This document shows, one piece after another, positions 34,809 through 43,840 of a DNA stretch of 64,000 bases. How positions within the stretch are numbered: the stretch's first letter is position 1; each line of letters starts with the position of its first letter. Where the stretch lies: contig NZ_SWCO01000001.1 of NCBI RefSeq assembly GCF_005117025.1, forward strand, positions 868,001-932,000, in the 5' to 3' direction. Both the position numbers and the translations under genes were made by a program. Source of the stretch: Alteromonas portus (GTDB lineage: Bacteria; Pseudomonadota; Gammaproteobacteria; Enterobacterales; Alteromonadaceae). A model generated the notes under the pieces. The model did no database searches and was not told the origin of the DNA. It was given only the letters and a program-made list of their open reading frames with translations.

Positions 34809-36836
34809 TTAATCTTGTGATTTGCCTATAATAAGGTTTCCATCATTGTCAAACTCTGAAAAGTTTAAGACATGGTAATTATATGGAACAGCTATTGATA
34901 TAAAAGGCTCTGTTGTAACGCTGCTTGTAATTTCTTCAAGCATTTTACTTTCTTCTTGGGGGGCAAAAAAGTCGGTTATGTTCGCGTTGTATACCGAGTC
35001 TTCTACAATCGTATTATACATTAAATTGTATAGATACACTGACTCTCCGTATTTACCGGGGTCATTTATACTAAACCCCATGTTGTGCCAGTGTTTATTA
35101 TGGATTAGAACGTTATTTTGTGCATGTACCCAAAAGCTTGAATCACCCGCGAAGCTCGCGTGGGCGATACCATTTGAGTTAGTCAGTACAAAGTTGTTAA
35201 AGATATTAACTATTCCTGCTGGCCTACTAAAAAGCCCGCCCAATTTGAAAGCAGCCCATGATTTCTGACGCTGATCACCCAGATTATGTATGTAGTTGTT
35301 AAAAATATAGCTTGGTCCTAGCATATTAGGAGTAGCGCTTACACCACAGTATGCTTGTTCTATTTCGTTGTTGTAAAACAGTACATTGCTTTGACCTCCA
35401 TCTAACTCAATTATGTCGTCATTCGCATACGCTAGGTAGTTATTATAAATTGCTGAATCTCTTATAAACCCTCCCCATGATCTGCCATTTAATCGACTCT
35501 CAATAACATCATTGAACCTATGTTCATCCGTCCCGTAAAACCGATTGTTTCTTATAATGTATTGACCTTGCAGACTTTCATCGTAACTATTGGCTAATAT
35601 AAGCATTGCAGCTGGACCTTTAGGATGCCCGAAACCCCAATGGTTTGCTTTGGGGGCTGGCGAATGAATTGTGCATTCCTCTACAACAACAATACCTGTT
35701 CTGACTAATGTCATGCCGCCGTCATAGTTGATAGGTGTGTTTGTGCCGACTTCATAAGCAATGCCGTTTTTATAATAGCTTTCGCCTCGCCCCCACTGCG
35801 ATACGTTACACCCTTTAAACCATAAATGGCTTGCATCTCTGCTAAATATTCCATGTCGGCGCCCACCTTTAACAACAATATTTTCGAACATGATGTAACT
35901 ATTATTCCCAATATTAATTGCATAATCGTCGTATTCACCAGCGACTATGGGCGTATTTTCATCACCAATAATTTTCGCCCATCCACCCTCTTTACCTTGT
36001 ATGTCGAGGGAGGTGATATCTAGCATTCCACCATTATAAATATCACTTAATCTGTAAACCAAATTTGGGTCTACGGGTGGAGTTTCTGCACGTGTAGCAA
36101 ATTCAAAAGTTAAAATCTTTGAGGGCAAGCCTGACGACGTCACAGTAATTTCAACATCGTATTGTGTGTTAGCTTCTAGGTGAACCAAACTTCCAGATAG
36201 CGCTTGTCTGACTGGTTCCCAATAGAGGTGCAGGCCTTCTTTCCACTGGTTATCTTCAACTTTTTTGAAACGCACTTTAGTTGTATTTTCTTTATCTTGG
36301 TCAAACAGTGTAATGCTTGCAGAATGAATCAACGGGACGATTCTATGTGTTTCTCCCGATGCAGTGGGTGGCACTATGTCGGAAGGTGATATGCCAGAGC
36401 GGATTGCTGCAAGTGTTACAGCGTCTTCGTCAATTGAATCATCAAGCTTTAAATTCTCTACTATTTGCATTCTTTTTTTGGGGAAAAGTCGTAGCGCTAA
36501 CTCTATAAAGTCAGCTGCTTTCTGTGGTTGCTCTGCGCTTAAAGAGGATACAGCTTCGACAACCGTCGATTTTTTCGCTTCGTATAGTATACGAGCTGTT
36601 TCAAAAATATTTTCTTTGAACAAAGGGGCTGACAGGACGTCATTTTTCACCAATAGACCGATTGAGCTAACAGTCTCATCCAAGTTGTTAGTGTTTCGCA
36701 TTATTTTATTAACTTCTGGATTGTTACTGTAAGTGTTTGAATGGCTTTTTGCTCCGTTAATAGAGCAAGCGGTTAAGGACATTGTTAAGAATAAAGTAAC
36801 TGAAAATAGGTAAAAGCTATTTGGGAACATGCGCAT
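34809..36836 (-). CDS. Beta-helix lipoprotein, candidate polysaccharide lyase/epimerase
   Basis: The 675-residue protein has a lipoprotein signal with lipobox LTAC (Cys24) and a helical N-terminal domain (about 40-160). A fibronectin-type III-like domain (about 165-255, ending LTFEFATRA) precedes a right-handed parallel beta-helix (about 265-640) with repeated asparagine-ladder text such as YIMFENIVVKGG, LWFKGCNVSQWG, YIIRNNRFYG, NVLFYNNEIEQ and PSYIFNNYIHNLG. Such helices occur in chondroitinase-B/alginate-lyase or epimerase families, so it may trim or modify the EPS at the cell surface. Residues 90-161 resemble residues 113-179 of the small secreted protein at 43108. No catalytic residues were confirmed. 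Confidence 0.78.
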   Translation of the reverse strand: MRMFPNSFYLFSVTLFLTMSLTACSINGAKSHSNTYSNNPEVNKIMRNTNNLDETVSSIGLLVKNDVLSAPLFKENIFETARILYEAKKSTVVEAVSSLSAEQPQKAADFIELALRLFPKKRMQIVENLKLDDSIDEDAVTLAAIRSGISPSDIVPPTASGETHRIVPLIHSASITLFDQDKENTTKVRFKKVEDNQWKEGLHLYWEPVRQALSGSLVHLEANTQYDVEITVTSSGLPSKILTFEFATRAETPPVDPNLVYRLSDIYNGGMLDITSLDIQGKEGGWAKIIGDENTPIVAGEYDDYAINIGNNSYIMFENIVVKGGRRHGIFSRDASHLWFKGCNVSQWGRGESYYKNGIAYEVGTNTPINYDGGMTLVRTGIVVVEECTIHSPAPKANHWGFGHPKGPAAMLILANSYDESLQGQYIIRNNRFYGTDEHRFNDVIESRLNGRSWGGFIRDSAIYNNYLAYANDDIIELDGGQSNVLFYNNEIEQAYCGVSATPNMLGPSYIFNNYIHNLGDQRQKSWAAFKLGGLFSRPAGIVNIFNNFVLTNSNGIAHASFAGDSSFWVHAQNNVLIHNKHWHNMGFSINDPGKYGESVYLYNLMYNTIVEDSVYNANITDFFAPQEESKMLEEITSSVTTEPFISIAVPYNYHVLNFSEFDNDGNLIIGKSQD

Positions 36837-37075
36837 GAGAAAACCCTTTCTCTTGTGATGAGATAGTTATTTAACTTTAGCTCAAAAAAAGCTTACATGC
36901 CTACTTGGTTGTACTGGGAAAATCGCACATGTGCTTAAGCTATTGACTTACCTTGTTTTAAAAATCTACAAAAAAATCAATCTAATGCGAGACCTAATCT
37001 TACTATAATTTAGAATTGATACTTAAAGGTTTTTATATCTGCTTTTTGTCGCTGCGCTGTCACTTTTTTTACGGT

Positions 37076-38182
37076 TTATGAAACGATAAAACTTTTATAT
37101 TTTTCCGCTGATACTGAAGCGGTGAATCGCTTTACGCTCTCTATCAATTCAATGTTACCTACCTTAGTTTCATTTTTGATTAATTCGTTTTCTATAGCGG
37201 TAGAAAGTACTTTGACATTTTCATACTCAATCAAAGGCGCAACCTGACCATCTTGCAAAATCTCACGCGCTCCATGAGGGCAATCAAAAGCAACAACCTG
37301 TGTACCCACCGACATCGCCTCTACAATCGCATTGGGGCTACCTTCAAATCTTGAAGACAGTACATACAGGTCGGCAGCTTTCATTTCGGCTATAATATTG
37401 TCTGAATACCCAGGCAAAGAGACGTTATCGGTTAAACCCAAGTCGTTCACTTGTTGTTCTAATTCTTCGCGTAACTCACCTTCGCCAAATATTATCAGTC
37501 GACTAGGTATATTATTTTGAACGTCGGAAAACGCATTTAGCAGCATATCAAAACCTTTCTGATAGCTTAGCCTTCCTACCGCTATAACCGTGGGTATGCT
37601 TTTATCGATTAACCACGGGTGCTTTGGAGGTTGCTGTGCGGCCAATTCGGTCTCTTTCGTTATTACAGGGTTTGGGGCCGTCACAACGTCTTTTGCACGA
37701 ACCACAGTGGTATCTATTAAGTCTTGTGCTACACCTTTTGAAACCGCAATCACTGGGTTAGGCAACAGGCGATAAATATAGGGCGCTAGGAAATATGTTG
37801 CCTTCATTACCTTGTCAGAGTTTACTTTTTTATCCAATGAAAAAGCATTTCTTTCGCTTACGCTTAATTTTTTAAGCCAGCCTAATGAAGCACATGTTAT
37901 AGCGGTAATAACATTTATGTGTGTTAACGCCGCTAATATACCATCTGGCTGGCAGCGCTTTAACGCAGAACGAAGCGGGCCAAATGCATTTAGCGTTCTT
38001 TCACAACGCAATTCAATTAAGTTAACCTCTTCGCTAAGGTATGGCTTATTACTTCCGCCCTCAGTGATCAGTATCATATCTACATGGTCACCGTCTTCTA
38101 TCATTTGGTTAGCTAACCTAACCATCATTTTTTCTGCACCACCGCCTCTAAGGTCATGAAGAACTATACATATTTTTGCCAT
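37076..38182 (-). CDS. Family 4 glycosyltransferase
   Basis: The 368-residue GT-B enzyme starts AKICIVLHDLRGGGAEKMMV and has the C-terminal donor site AVGRLSYQKGFDMLLNAF, then SSRFEGSPNAIVEAMSVGTQ (EX7E motif with the two glutamates) and PHGAREIL. It probably transfers a sugar with retention of configuration on the cytoplasmic side. It lies 3 bp after another GT4 gene and is the last gene of the WecG-GT4-GT4 unit. Confidence 0.93.
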   Translation of the reverse strand: MAKICIVLHDLRGGGAEKMMVRLANQMIEDGDHVDMILITEGGSNKPYLSEEVNLIELRCERTLNAFGPLRSALKRCQPDGILAALTHINVITAITCASLGWLKKLSVSERNAFSLDKKVNSDKVMKATYFLAPYIYRLLPNPVIAVSKGVAQDLIDTTVVRAKDVVTAPNPVITKETELAAQQPPKHPWLIDKSIPTVIAVGRLSYQKGFDMLLNAFSDVQNNIPSRLIIFGEGELREELEQQVNDLGLTDNVSLPGYSDNIIAEMKAADLYVLSSRFEGSPNAIVEAMSVGTQVVAFDCPHGAREILQDGQVAPLIEYENVKVLSTAIENELIKNETKVGNIELIESVKRFTASVSAEKYKSFIVS

Positions 38183-38185
38183 GAC

Positions 38186-39274
38186 TTATCCAAATTGTGC
38201 AATGTAAGCGTTTGCAACGTTTTTATATGAAAAGTGTTTTACTCTGTCGCTAATTTGTTTCGATTTAAGCGAACTATAATTGCATAGCGCATGCGCTAGA
38301 GCATCTGTGTCTAACGCTTTTACTAAAACGCCAGTTTCGTCAGACGTAATAAGTTCGCTAGGGCCTGTTGGGCAGTCAAAAGCAATTACTGGGGTATTTA
38401 AAGACATCGCCTCAACTAACACGGTGGGCATGCCTTCATGCCTTGAAGATAATACAAAGGCTTCGGCGCGCTTTATTATGGAATAAGGGTTGGTTGTAAA
38501 ACCCGTAAAGTGAACTACCTCGTTAATACCTAAACTAGCAGCTTGTTTCTTCAATGCGTCAAGGTCTTCACCTGCTCCCACTATTACCAATTCCGGCAAC
38601 GTGGCATCTTTCAAGTGTGCTTTAGAATAGGCTTCTAAAAGAAGGTCAAAACCTTTTTGTTCTACCAGCCGCCCTACGCCACAAAAATACCTTTCGGGCA
38701 GGGGGCTTTGTGGGCTTTCATTAGATAATTCCGCGATGCTCGGTTGAAGTACGGCATTAGGAATAAAGCTCACTTTATTCTTACCAAAAACAACAGCGTC
38801 TTTAATTTGCTGTTTAAGACTTTCTGATACGGCGATAATTTTTCCATTAGAAAGGCCGTACAAAGAATACAGCGCCTTAATGGCCCATGGAGCTAGTTTT
38901 TGGTCACTAACGTCAAATGCACAGTGCCTGGTATAGATAACTTTTAACTTTGGAAAACGCAATTTACATAAGAATGCTAAAATATTAGCCGTTTCTGTTG
39001 CAGCAATAATGACGTTGATTTCCTTTCGCTTTATTAAGCTGTAAAGGTAGCTCAGTTTCTGTTTAAAACCGTTATTGCTGTCTGCCGCGAATGCTGTAAA
39101 AGAATCTTGTAGTTGACTAAAGCCTTCTTTGCTCTCTCCAGTTACATCGTGTACGTAAAAAATAGAGGTAACACCCTCATCACCCAATGCTTGAGATAGG
39201 TTCTTATGTACTCGCTCTACACCACCTCCAGTGGTAAAGAACTTATGGATAAACAGTACTTTGTATTTTTCCAT
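38186..39274 (-). CDS. Family 4 glycosyltransferase
   Basis: The 362-residue GT-B enzyme begins MEKYKVLFIHKFFTTGGGVE and carries GVGRLVEQKGFDLLLEAYS and SSRHEGMPTVLVEAMSLNTP (EX7E) followed by CPTGPSEL. The chosen ATG is 8 bp after the WecG stop. A longer frame would overlap the WecG gene by about 110 bp and lacks family similarity, so it was rejected. Donor is unknown; the close relation to the next GT4 suggests an ancient tandem duplication. Confidence 0.92.
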   Translation of the reverse strand: MEKYKVLFIHKFFTTGGGVERVHKNLSQALGDEGVTSIFYVHDVTGESKEGFSQLQDSFTAFAADSNNGFKQKLSYLYSLIKRKEINVIIAATETANILAFLCKLRFPKLKVIYTRHCAFDVSDQKLAPWAIKALYSLYGLSNGKIIAVSESLKQQIKDAVVFGKNKVSFIPNAVLQPSIAELSNESPQSPLPERYFCGVGRLVEQKGFDLLLEAYSKAHLKDATLPELVIVGAGEDLDALKKQAASLGINEVVHFTGFTTNPYSIIKRAEAFVLSSRHEGMPTVLVEAMSLNTPVIAFDCPTGPSELITSDETGVLVKALDTDALAHALCNYSSLKSKQISDRVKHFSYKNVANAYIAQFG

Positions 39275-39282
39275 GGCTACAG

Positions 39283-40059
39283 CTATGCCTGTTGTTTCAT
39301 TCTGTGCTTCCAAGCACAATAAATAGAATGGGGATTGGTTGTGATATAGCGCCACAAAAACTTGCGAGGCTCGGTTAAAGCACGATGTAACCACTCAAAC
39401 CCTATTCGCTGCATAAATTCAGGGGCTCGTTTATAGTCGCCGGTAATATAGTTGTAGCAACCGCCACAAGTAATAATAACTGCAACGTTCAGTTTATTCT
39501 TGTTTCTTACCACAAACTCCTGCTCTTTGGGTTTGCCTAAACCAACCCACAGTACATCTACGTTTGCAGCGTTAATTGCTGCAATAACATCTGCTTCGTT
39601 ACTTTTGTCGAAATAGCCATGGTGGGTGCCAGCAATGTGAAAGTTTGAATAACGCTGTTTTAGAATACCTGCGCACTTTTCAACAATGCTTTGCTGGCCA
39701 CCTAAAAGGTAATGTCTTATATTTTCTGATGAGAGTTGAGGAATATCGTGTATTGTATCTGTCGTCGCCGTGCGTTCTGGAATTGGTTTGTCAGTAAACC
39801 ACTTTGAAAACGCTACAACACTTTGTCCATCGGCATGAATAATGTCGGCGCTTTCCAGTAACCGCATAAATACAGGATCGCTATTAGCAATTGAAATACC
39901 TTGGCCATTTGAGTCAAATATTGTTAACGGTGATGGCTTTTCGTCGCCAAGTGTATCGCTTTTAACACGCTCTACGATTAAATCAACTAACTGTTTTCTG
40001 CTTAGGCAAGCCGTTTTTAGTCCGCCCACGTTCGTAAAAACAACTTCTTCCATTTTCAT
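39283..40059 (-). CDS. WecG/TagA/CpsF-family glycosyltransferase (copy 2)
   Basis: The 258-residue GT26 enzyme has HADGQSVVAFSKWF, LLGGQQSIVEKCAG, WVGLGKPKEQEFV, CGGCYNYITGDYKRAPEFMQ and WLHRALTEPRKFLWRY, nearly the same order as copy 1 at 17905-18666. The ATG at 40059 has AGGTG upstream; a GTG four codons earlier (40071) is possible. It heads a unit with the two GT4 genes and should add an early sugar to the lipid-linked precursor. A sigma-54-like -24 element lies about 100 bp upstream. Confidence 0.93.
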   Translation of the reverse strand: MKMEEVVFTNVGGLKTACLSRKQLVDLIVERVKSDTLGDEKPSPLTIFDSNGQGISIANSDPVFMRLLESADIIHADGQSVVAFSKWFTDKPIPERTATTDTIHDIPQLSSENIRHYLLGGQQSIVEKCAGILKQRYSNFHIAGTHHGYFDKSNEADVIAAINAANVDVLWVGLGKPKEQEFVVRNKNKLNVAVIITCGGCYNYITGDYKRAPEFMQRIGFEWLHRALTEPRKFLWRYITTNPHSIYCAWKHRMKQQA

Positions 40060-40071
40060 TGCTTTCGGCAC

Positions 40072-40376
40072 CTGCTGTACTTATTTTCCGTTTTTGGGAT
40101 GTTATTCGCTAAGAATGACAATTTTGTGATTTTATCAGATTACTCTGGTTTTATACATTTATCGTGCCATGCAAAAGACACTTGCTTTAACAAACACTGC
40201 CTTGCACGGGAGGTAGGTCTTATTATATTTCTTCCTCCAACAATAAATGTATAAGCCTAGTGATGCAATGATGTATCTTTTGGAAAAGGCTGTTAAATTA
40301 TAAGTTAGGAAGTTTCCTGCTCTTTCAGTGTGTTTTTATTTATAATGGCTAGGCAAATTCATCTAATGGCTGGTAA
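40072..40376. other. Divergent regulatory region between the WecG copy 2 unit and lapG
   Basis: 305 bp without a gene. It contains a 12-bp perfect inverted repeat (TTATACATTTAT at 40151-40162, ATAAATGTATAA at 40243-40254) and a sigma-54-like half element overlapping its left arm. The two arms are 80 bp apart, so a hairpin is less likely than a pair of binding sites. Confidence 0.5.
40153..40170 (-). promoter_or_regulatory. Sigma-54-like element before the WecG copy 2 unit
   Basis: Minus-strand TGGCACGATAAATGTA has a perfect -24 half (TGGCACGA) and a -12 half with GT in place of GC. It lies about 95 bp upstream of the ATG. A conserved -24 with an imperfect -12 makes this a weaker candidate than those at 22471 and 27382. 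Confidence 0.35.
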
Positions 40377-41048
40377 GTGAATAAGTTTCGGCGAAGTATT
40401 AATGTTTGGGTACGGATTATAGTTGTCTCTGTGCTAGCCATAGTTTGCTCTAGAATTTTAGCAGACGGTGAGCTTGTGTTTTCCGAGTTGCTGTATCAGC
40501 GAATTGATGAGGTTTACGGCAGCAAAGCGAAAGAACGAGTTGCAAGCTGGCAAAGAGTATTAAACAGCGCAAAACAGCTGGATGAAGATGAAAAGCTTTA
40601 TGAAATAAATCGCTTTTTTAACGAACTCCCCTTCGTTGACGATAGTCAGCATTGGAACAAATCTGATTACTGGGCAACACCGGTTGAATTTTTAGCGTCT
40701 AACGGTGGCGATTGTGAAGATTTCACCATTGCTAAATATTTTAGCTTAAGGGCACTAGGAGTACCCGAAGAAAAAATGCGGTTTATGTATGTAAATGCGC
40801 TTAGGTTAAATCAAGCGCACATGGTTTTGGCTTACTTTCCTAAACCCAATGCTGTGCCTATTGTATTAGACAACATTAACCCGCGTATATTACCAGCCTC
40901 CCAACGGCGCGATCTTGTACCCATTTACAGCTTCAACGGTGATGGTCTTTGGCTTGCTAAAGCTCAAGGACGAGGAAAACAAATAAAAAATAGCCCAAAC
41001 CATAGTTTATGGGAAGACCTGACCACTCGAATGGAAACGGGCTTTTAA
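40377..41048 (+). CDS. lapG: LapG-type periplasmic cysteine protease
   Basis: The 223-residue protein has an N-terminal hydrophobic signal/anchor (about 10-28) and the bacterial transglutaminase-like cysteine-proteinase core. The catalytic triad is visible: Cys113 in GGDCEDFTIAKYF, His148 in NQAHMVLAYF and Asp165 in IVLDNI. LapG cleaves the N-terminal retention module of a giant surface adhesin when cyclic-di-GMP is low, releasing cells from biofilm. The start is GTG. lapD follows after about 15 bp, as in Pseudomonas and Shewanella. The adhesin itself is not in this window. Confidence 0.93.
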   Translation: MNKFRRSINVWVRIIVVSVLAIVCSRILADGELVFSELLYQRIDEVYGSKAKERVASWQRVLNSAKQLDEDEKLYEINRFFNELPFVDDSQHWNKSDYWATPVEFLASNGGDCEDFTIAKYFSLRALGVPEEKMRFMYVNALRLNQAHMVLAYFPKPNAVPIVLDNINPRILPASQRRDLVPIYSFNGDGLWLAKAQGRGKQIKNSPNHSLWEDLTTRMETGF

Positions 41049-41063
41049 AATTTAGGATTGAGA

Positions 41064-43004
41064 ATGTCTTTAAGTCGACAATTTGGTTTAGGTTTTTTAT
41101 CAGTACTAGTATTGGTGTTTTTAGGTACAGTTTGGATAAATGTAAATAGCACGCGCTCGTATATAAGCGATCAATTGTCATCTCATGCTCAAGACACGGC
41201 GACATCTTTAGGTTTGTCTATCTCACCGTACGTTGGTATGGAGGGTGGGCTGCCGGTAGTTGATACCATGGTTAATGCTATTTTCGACCGTGGTTATTAT
41301 GAGAGTATCGAACTCCAAGATTTAGATGGCAATTCATTGCTTAAAAAGGTTAATCCTCCGAAGCCTGAGGTGGTTCCTGAATGGTTTATGCAACTATTTC
41401 CTATTTCTCCACCAATAACTAAAACAGAGATTAATTCGGGCTGGGTAATGGCTGGCGAATTAACAGTTAAGAGCCATCCTGGTCTTGGCTATGCACAGTT
41501 ATGGAGCAATGCGAAACGCACTTTTGTACTAACACTGGTGCTTTTCGTAATAGGAACTTTGTTGCTCGCCATTTTACTTAAACTTATCACAAACCCATTA
41601 AAGGTTGTGATAAGAGCTGCCGAACGTATAGCTAATCGCGACTTTAATCCTATTGAGTATGAGCCGAAAACGAAAGAACTAGGCTTACTGGTTAAGGCAT
41701 TTAACAAAATGGCGGGTGTTCTTTCAAAGCAATACAATGAGTTGACGGCCCAGGCGCAAGCCTATTACAAGAAGGCCTATCTTGACCCGCTGACTCAATT
41801 AGGAAATAAACAAGCCTTAGATAATAAGTTGGCACGCATTTTCACTAAAACAGAAGACGAGCCAGCAGCGGGCTTTTTAGTTCTTGTTAGGCTTTCAAGT
41901 TTAGCGCATGTTAACGAGTTGGAAGGGGCAGCTATTGCTGACGAGTACATTAAAAATGTGAGCAAAATTTTGCTCACTGCTACTCAGCGGAAAGGTGAGT
42001 TGTTTAGATCTCGCGGTGCCGACTTCGCAATTTTGTTGGAAGATATGAGTGATGAAGATTGTCTGAGTGTACTCGAAGGCTTATCGGAGCAATTTAAGGC
42101 AAATAACTCAGACATGTTTAAAAACGGATATGCCCACATGGGAGTAGCACATTTTGGCGCTGATACTCAAAAGGCCCTGTTGCTGGAACAAGCTGATTCT
42201 GCATTAACCTCTGCTTCTACTTTTCCCAATGGGTGGCAGTTAGCGAGTAATATTACAGTTCAACAAAGCCACCAAAGCTGGCGTGAGCAACTTAAACGTA
42301 TCATTAACGAAGACGCGATTGATATTCTTCTTCAACCTGTAAAGAATTTTGACAATGATACTCTTGTGTCCGAATGTTTAGCCCGATTTATAGATAGTAC
42401 TGGTGAGAATTACCTGCCAATGGCTCAGTTAATACCAGAATCTGAAAAGCTATTAGTATCAGGAGAGCTCGATAAGGCAATACTAAGAAAAATTGTTTCT
42501 CTGTTAAGTAAATCACCAGAGAGTAGCGAGTATAAGAGTATTTCTATAAATATATCAACGGCTTCACTTAGTAGTCTGGACAATGTAGATGAGCTTGTTG
42601 ATATCTTGAAACAGGTAAGAGGCAAATCTAAAAATGTGATAGTAGAGATTCACGAGCACTCACTTCACCGATGCTTTAAAAATTGTGTATTTTTTGCAAA
42701 TAAACTGCGAGAGATAGATTGTAAAATAACGATAGAGCGCTTTGGTAGTTCGATATCAGCCTTTGCTCACATAAGACAGATTCGACCAGATTATATAAAA
42801 TTAGATGGAAGTTTCACTCGTCATATCAATTCAGTGGAAGAAAATCAGTTCTTTGTCAGTAGCTTAGTGAGTATTGCTCATGGTCTCAATATTGAAGTGA
42901 TAGCTGAGTTAGTGGAAGATAAAGATGAGGCGCGATGCTTGCATGGTTTATTCGTGGATTATGTTCAAGGGTACTATTTTGGAAAGCCTGAAGTGTGGTC
43001 TTGA
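41064..43004 (+). CDS. lapD: LapD-type c-di-GMP receptor (degenerate GGDEF/EAL)
   Basis: The 646-residue inner-membrane protein has a first helix, a LapD_MoxY periplasmic output domain (about 25-150), a second helix (about 152-172) and a HAMP linker. A GGDEF-like domain reads RSRGADFAILLED in place of RWGGDEF, and an EAL-like domain reads ECLARF in place of EALLR. Both catalytic motifs are lost, as expected for a receptor that binds c-di-GMP through its EAL domain and sequesters LapG. The ATG is chosen over a TTG two codons upstream because TAGGA fits it. It is directly downstream of lapG. Confidence 0.93.
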   Translation: MSLSRQFGLGFLSVLVLVFLGTVWINVNSTRSYISDQLSSHAQDTATSLGLSISPYVGMEGGLPVVDTMVNAIFDRGYYESIELQDLDGNSLLKKVNPPKPEVVPEWFMQLFPISPPITKTEINSGWVMAGELTVKSHPGLGYAQLWSNAKRTFVLTLVLFVIGTLLLAILLKLITNPLKVVIRAAERIANRDFNPIEYEPKTKELGLLVKAFNKMAGVLSKQYNELTAQAQAYYKKAYLDPLTQLGNKQALDNKLARIFTKTEDEPAAGFLVLVRLSSLAHVNELEGAAIADEYIKNVSKILLTATQRKGELFRSRGADFAILLEDMSDEDCLSVLEGLSEQFKANNSDMFKNGYAHMGVAHFGADTQKALLLEQADSALTSASTFPNGWQLASNITVQQSHQSWREQLKRIINEDAIDILLQPVKNFDNDTLVSECLARFIDSTGENYLPMAQLIPESEKLLVSGELDKAILRKIVSLLSKSPESSEYKSISINISTASLSSLDNVDELVDILKQVRGKSKNVIVEIHEHSLHRCFKNCVFFANKLREIDCKITIERFGSSISAFAHIRQIRPDYIKLDGSFTRHINSVEENQFFVSSLVSIAHGLNIEVIAELVEDKDEARCLHGLFVDYVQGYYFGKPEVWS

Positions 43005-43107
43005 ATCGAGAGGTTTAGGCACAGTTAGCCTTTAAGACACTATATTTTAACCTGTTAACAGCGTAAACTGATTGTATTAGTATTATGTCATAAATTTTGG
43101 AGTTGCC

Positions 43108-43731
43108 ATGCGCAGAATTATTTGGGTTTGTTCTCTTGTTTGTTCTTCATTGATGTTCGCAAGCATGGCTCAATCTCAGGAAACCGGACAGCAAGATTTA
43201 AGAGCATCGGTAGTATTAATTGATGCCGCGAGCTCACCGGGATACAAAGTTATTCAAGAAATCGAAAAGTTAATGGACGGGGGCGTCGAGGGAAGCGAAG
43301 CCACAAAGACTTCGTTAGCCGCACTTGCTGCAAGTGAAAGTGAGACGCTAACTACTTCGCAAAAAGAGATGCTTTCGACTTACACGGAAGCCAGTTATGC
43401 TTTTTTTAATGCTTTGATTGGCGGTTCTGAAATATTCGAAGCTACTTTCGCTTCAATCGAAGAACTACCAGCGAATGCTGGTGATGTTGTTACAGTTGCG
43501 GTTACCTTCTTTCCAGAGCAAGCCAATGAAATTTTAGCTGCAGCTGTTTTAACAGGTGAGATTACGCAGGAAGATGCCATTGCGCTAGCCTTGCTTGCCG
43601 GAGCTAACCCTGAAGACGTAAGTACTGAAACTGCGGCAGGCGGAGACATTACAGCCGTTCCTGCTCCACTAGGCGCTGGTGTTGGCGCTGGTGGCGCTGG
43701 TGGTGGTGATACTACGGCCTCTACTAACTAA
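43108..43731 (+). CDS. Small secreted Ala/Gly-rich protein of unknown function
   Basis: The 207-residue protein has a signal peptide ending at MAQSQ, a helical, acidic, alanine-rich body and a glycine-rich tail (GAGVGAGGAGGG). The segment 113-179 aligns with residues 90-161 of the beta-helix lipoprotein at 34809. Both have a FP-turn, then I-x-x-L, then (Q/D)EDA(I/V)xLA and a G(A/I)(N/S)P(E/S)D(V/I) end. No known family is recognised. It may be an EPS- or surface-associated structural protein. GGAG precedes the ATG, and a strong terminator follows, so it is transcribed alone or as the end of lapGD. Confidence 0.8.
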   Translation: MRRIIWVCSLVCSSLMFASMAQSQETGQQDLRASVVLIDAASSPGYKVIQEIEKLMDGGVEGSEATKTSLAALAASESETLTTSQKEMLSTYTEASYAFFNALIGGSEIFEATFASIEELPANAGDVVTVAVTFFPEQANEILAAAVLTGEITQEDAIALALLAGANPEDVSTETAAGGDITAVPAPLGAGVGAGGAGGGDTTASTN

Positions 43732-43740
43732 TAGTAAAAC

Positions 43741-43767
43741 ACCCCGCGCATGCGGGGTTTGTTTTTT
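43741..43767 (+). terminator. Terminator after the small secreted protein gene
   Basis: A 7-bp GC-rich stem (ACCCCGC/GCGGGGT) with a 4-nt loop GCAT is followed by TTGTTTTTT. Confidence 0.9.
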
Positions 43768-43840
43768 ATCGAGTTCATCTGGCATTATTACTCAATTTTA
43801 TTAGTATTTCTCCTCTATACTCGCACTATTGGAACTTAAC

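Noticed and set aside
36940..36960. A GG-N10-GC match upstream of the beta-helix lipoprotein
   Set aside because: Poor agreement with the rest of the -24/-12 consensus.
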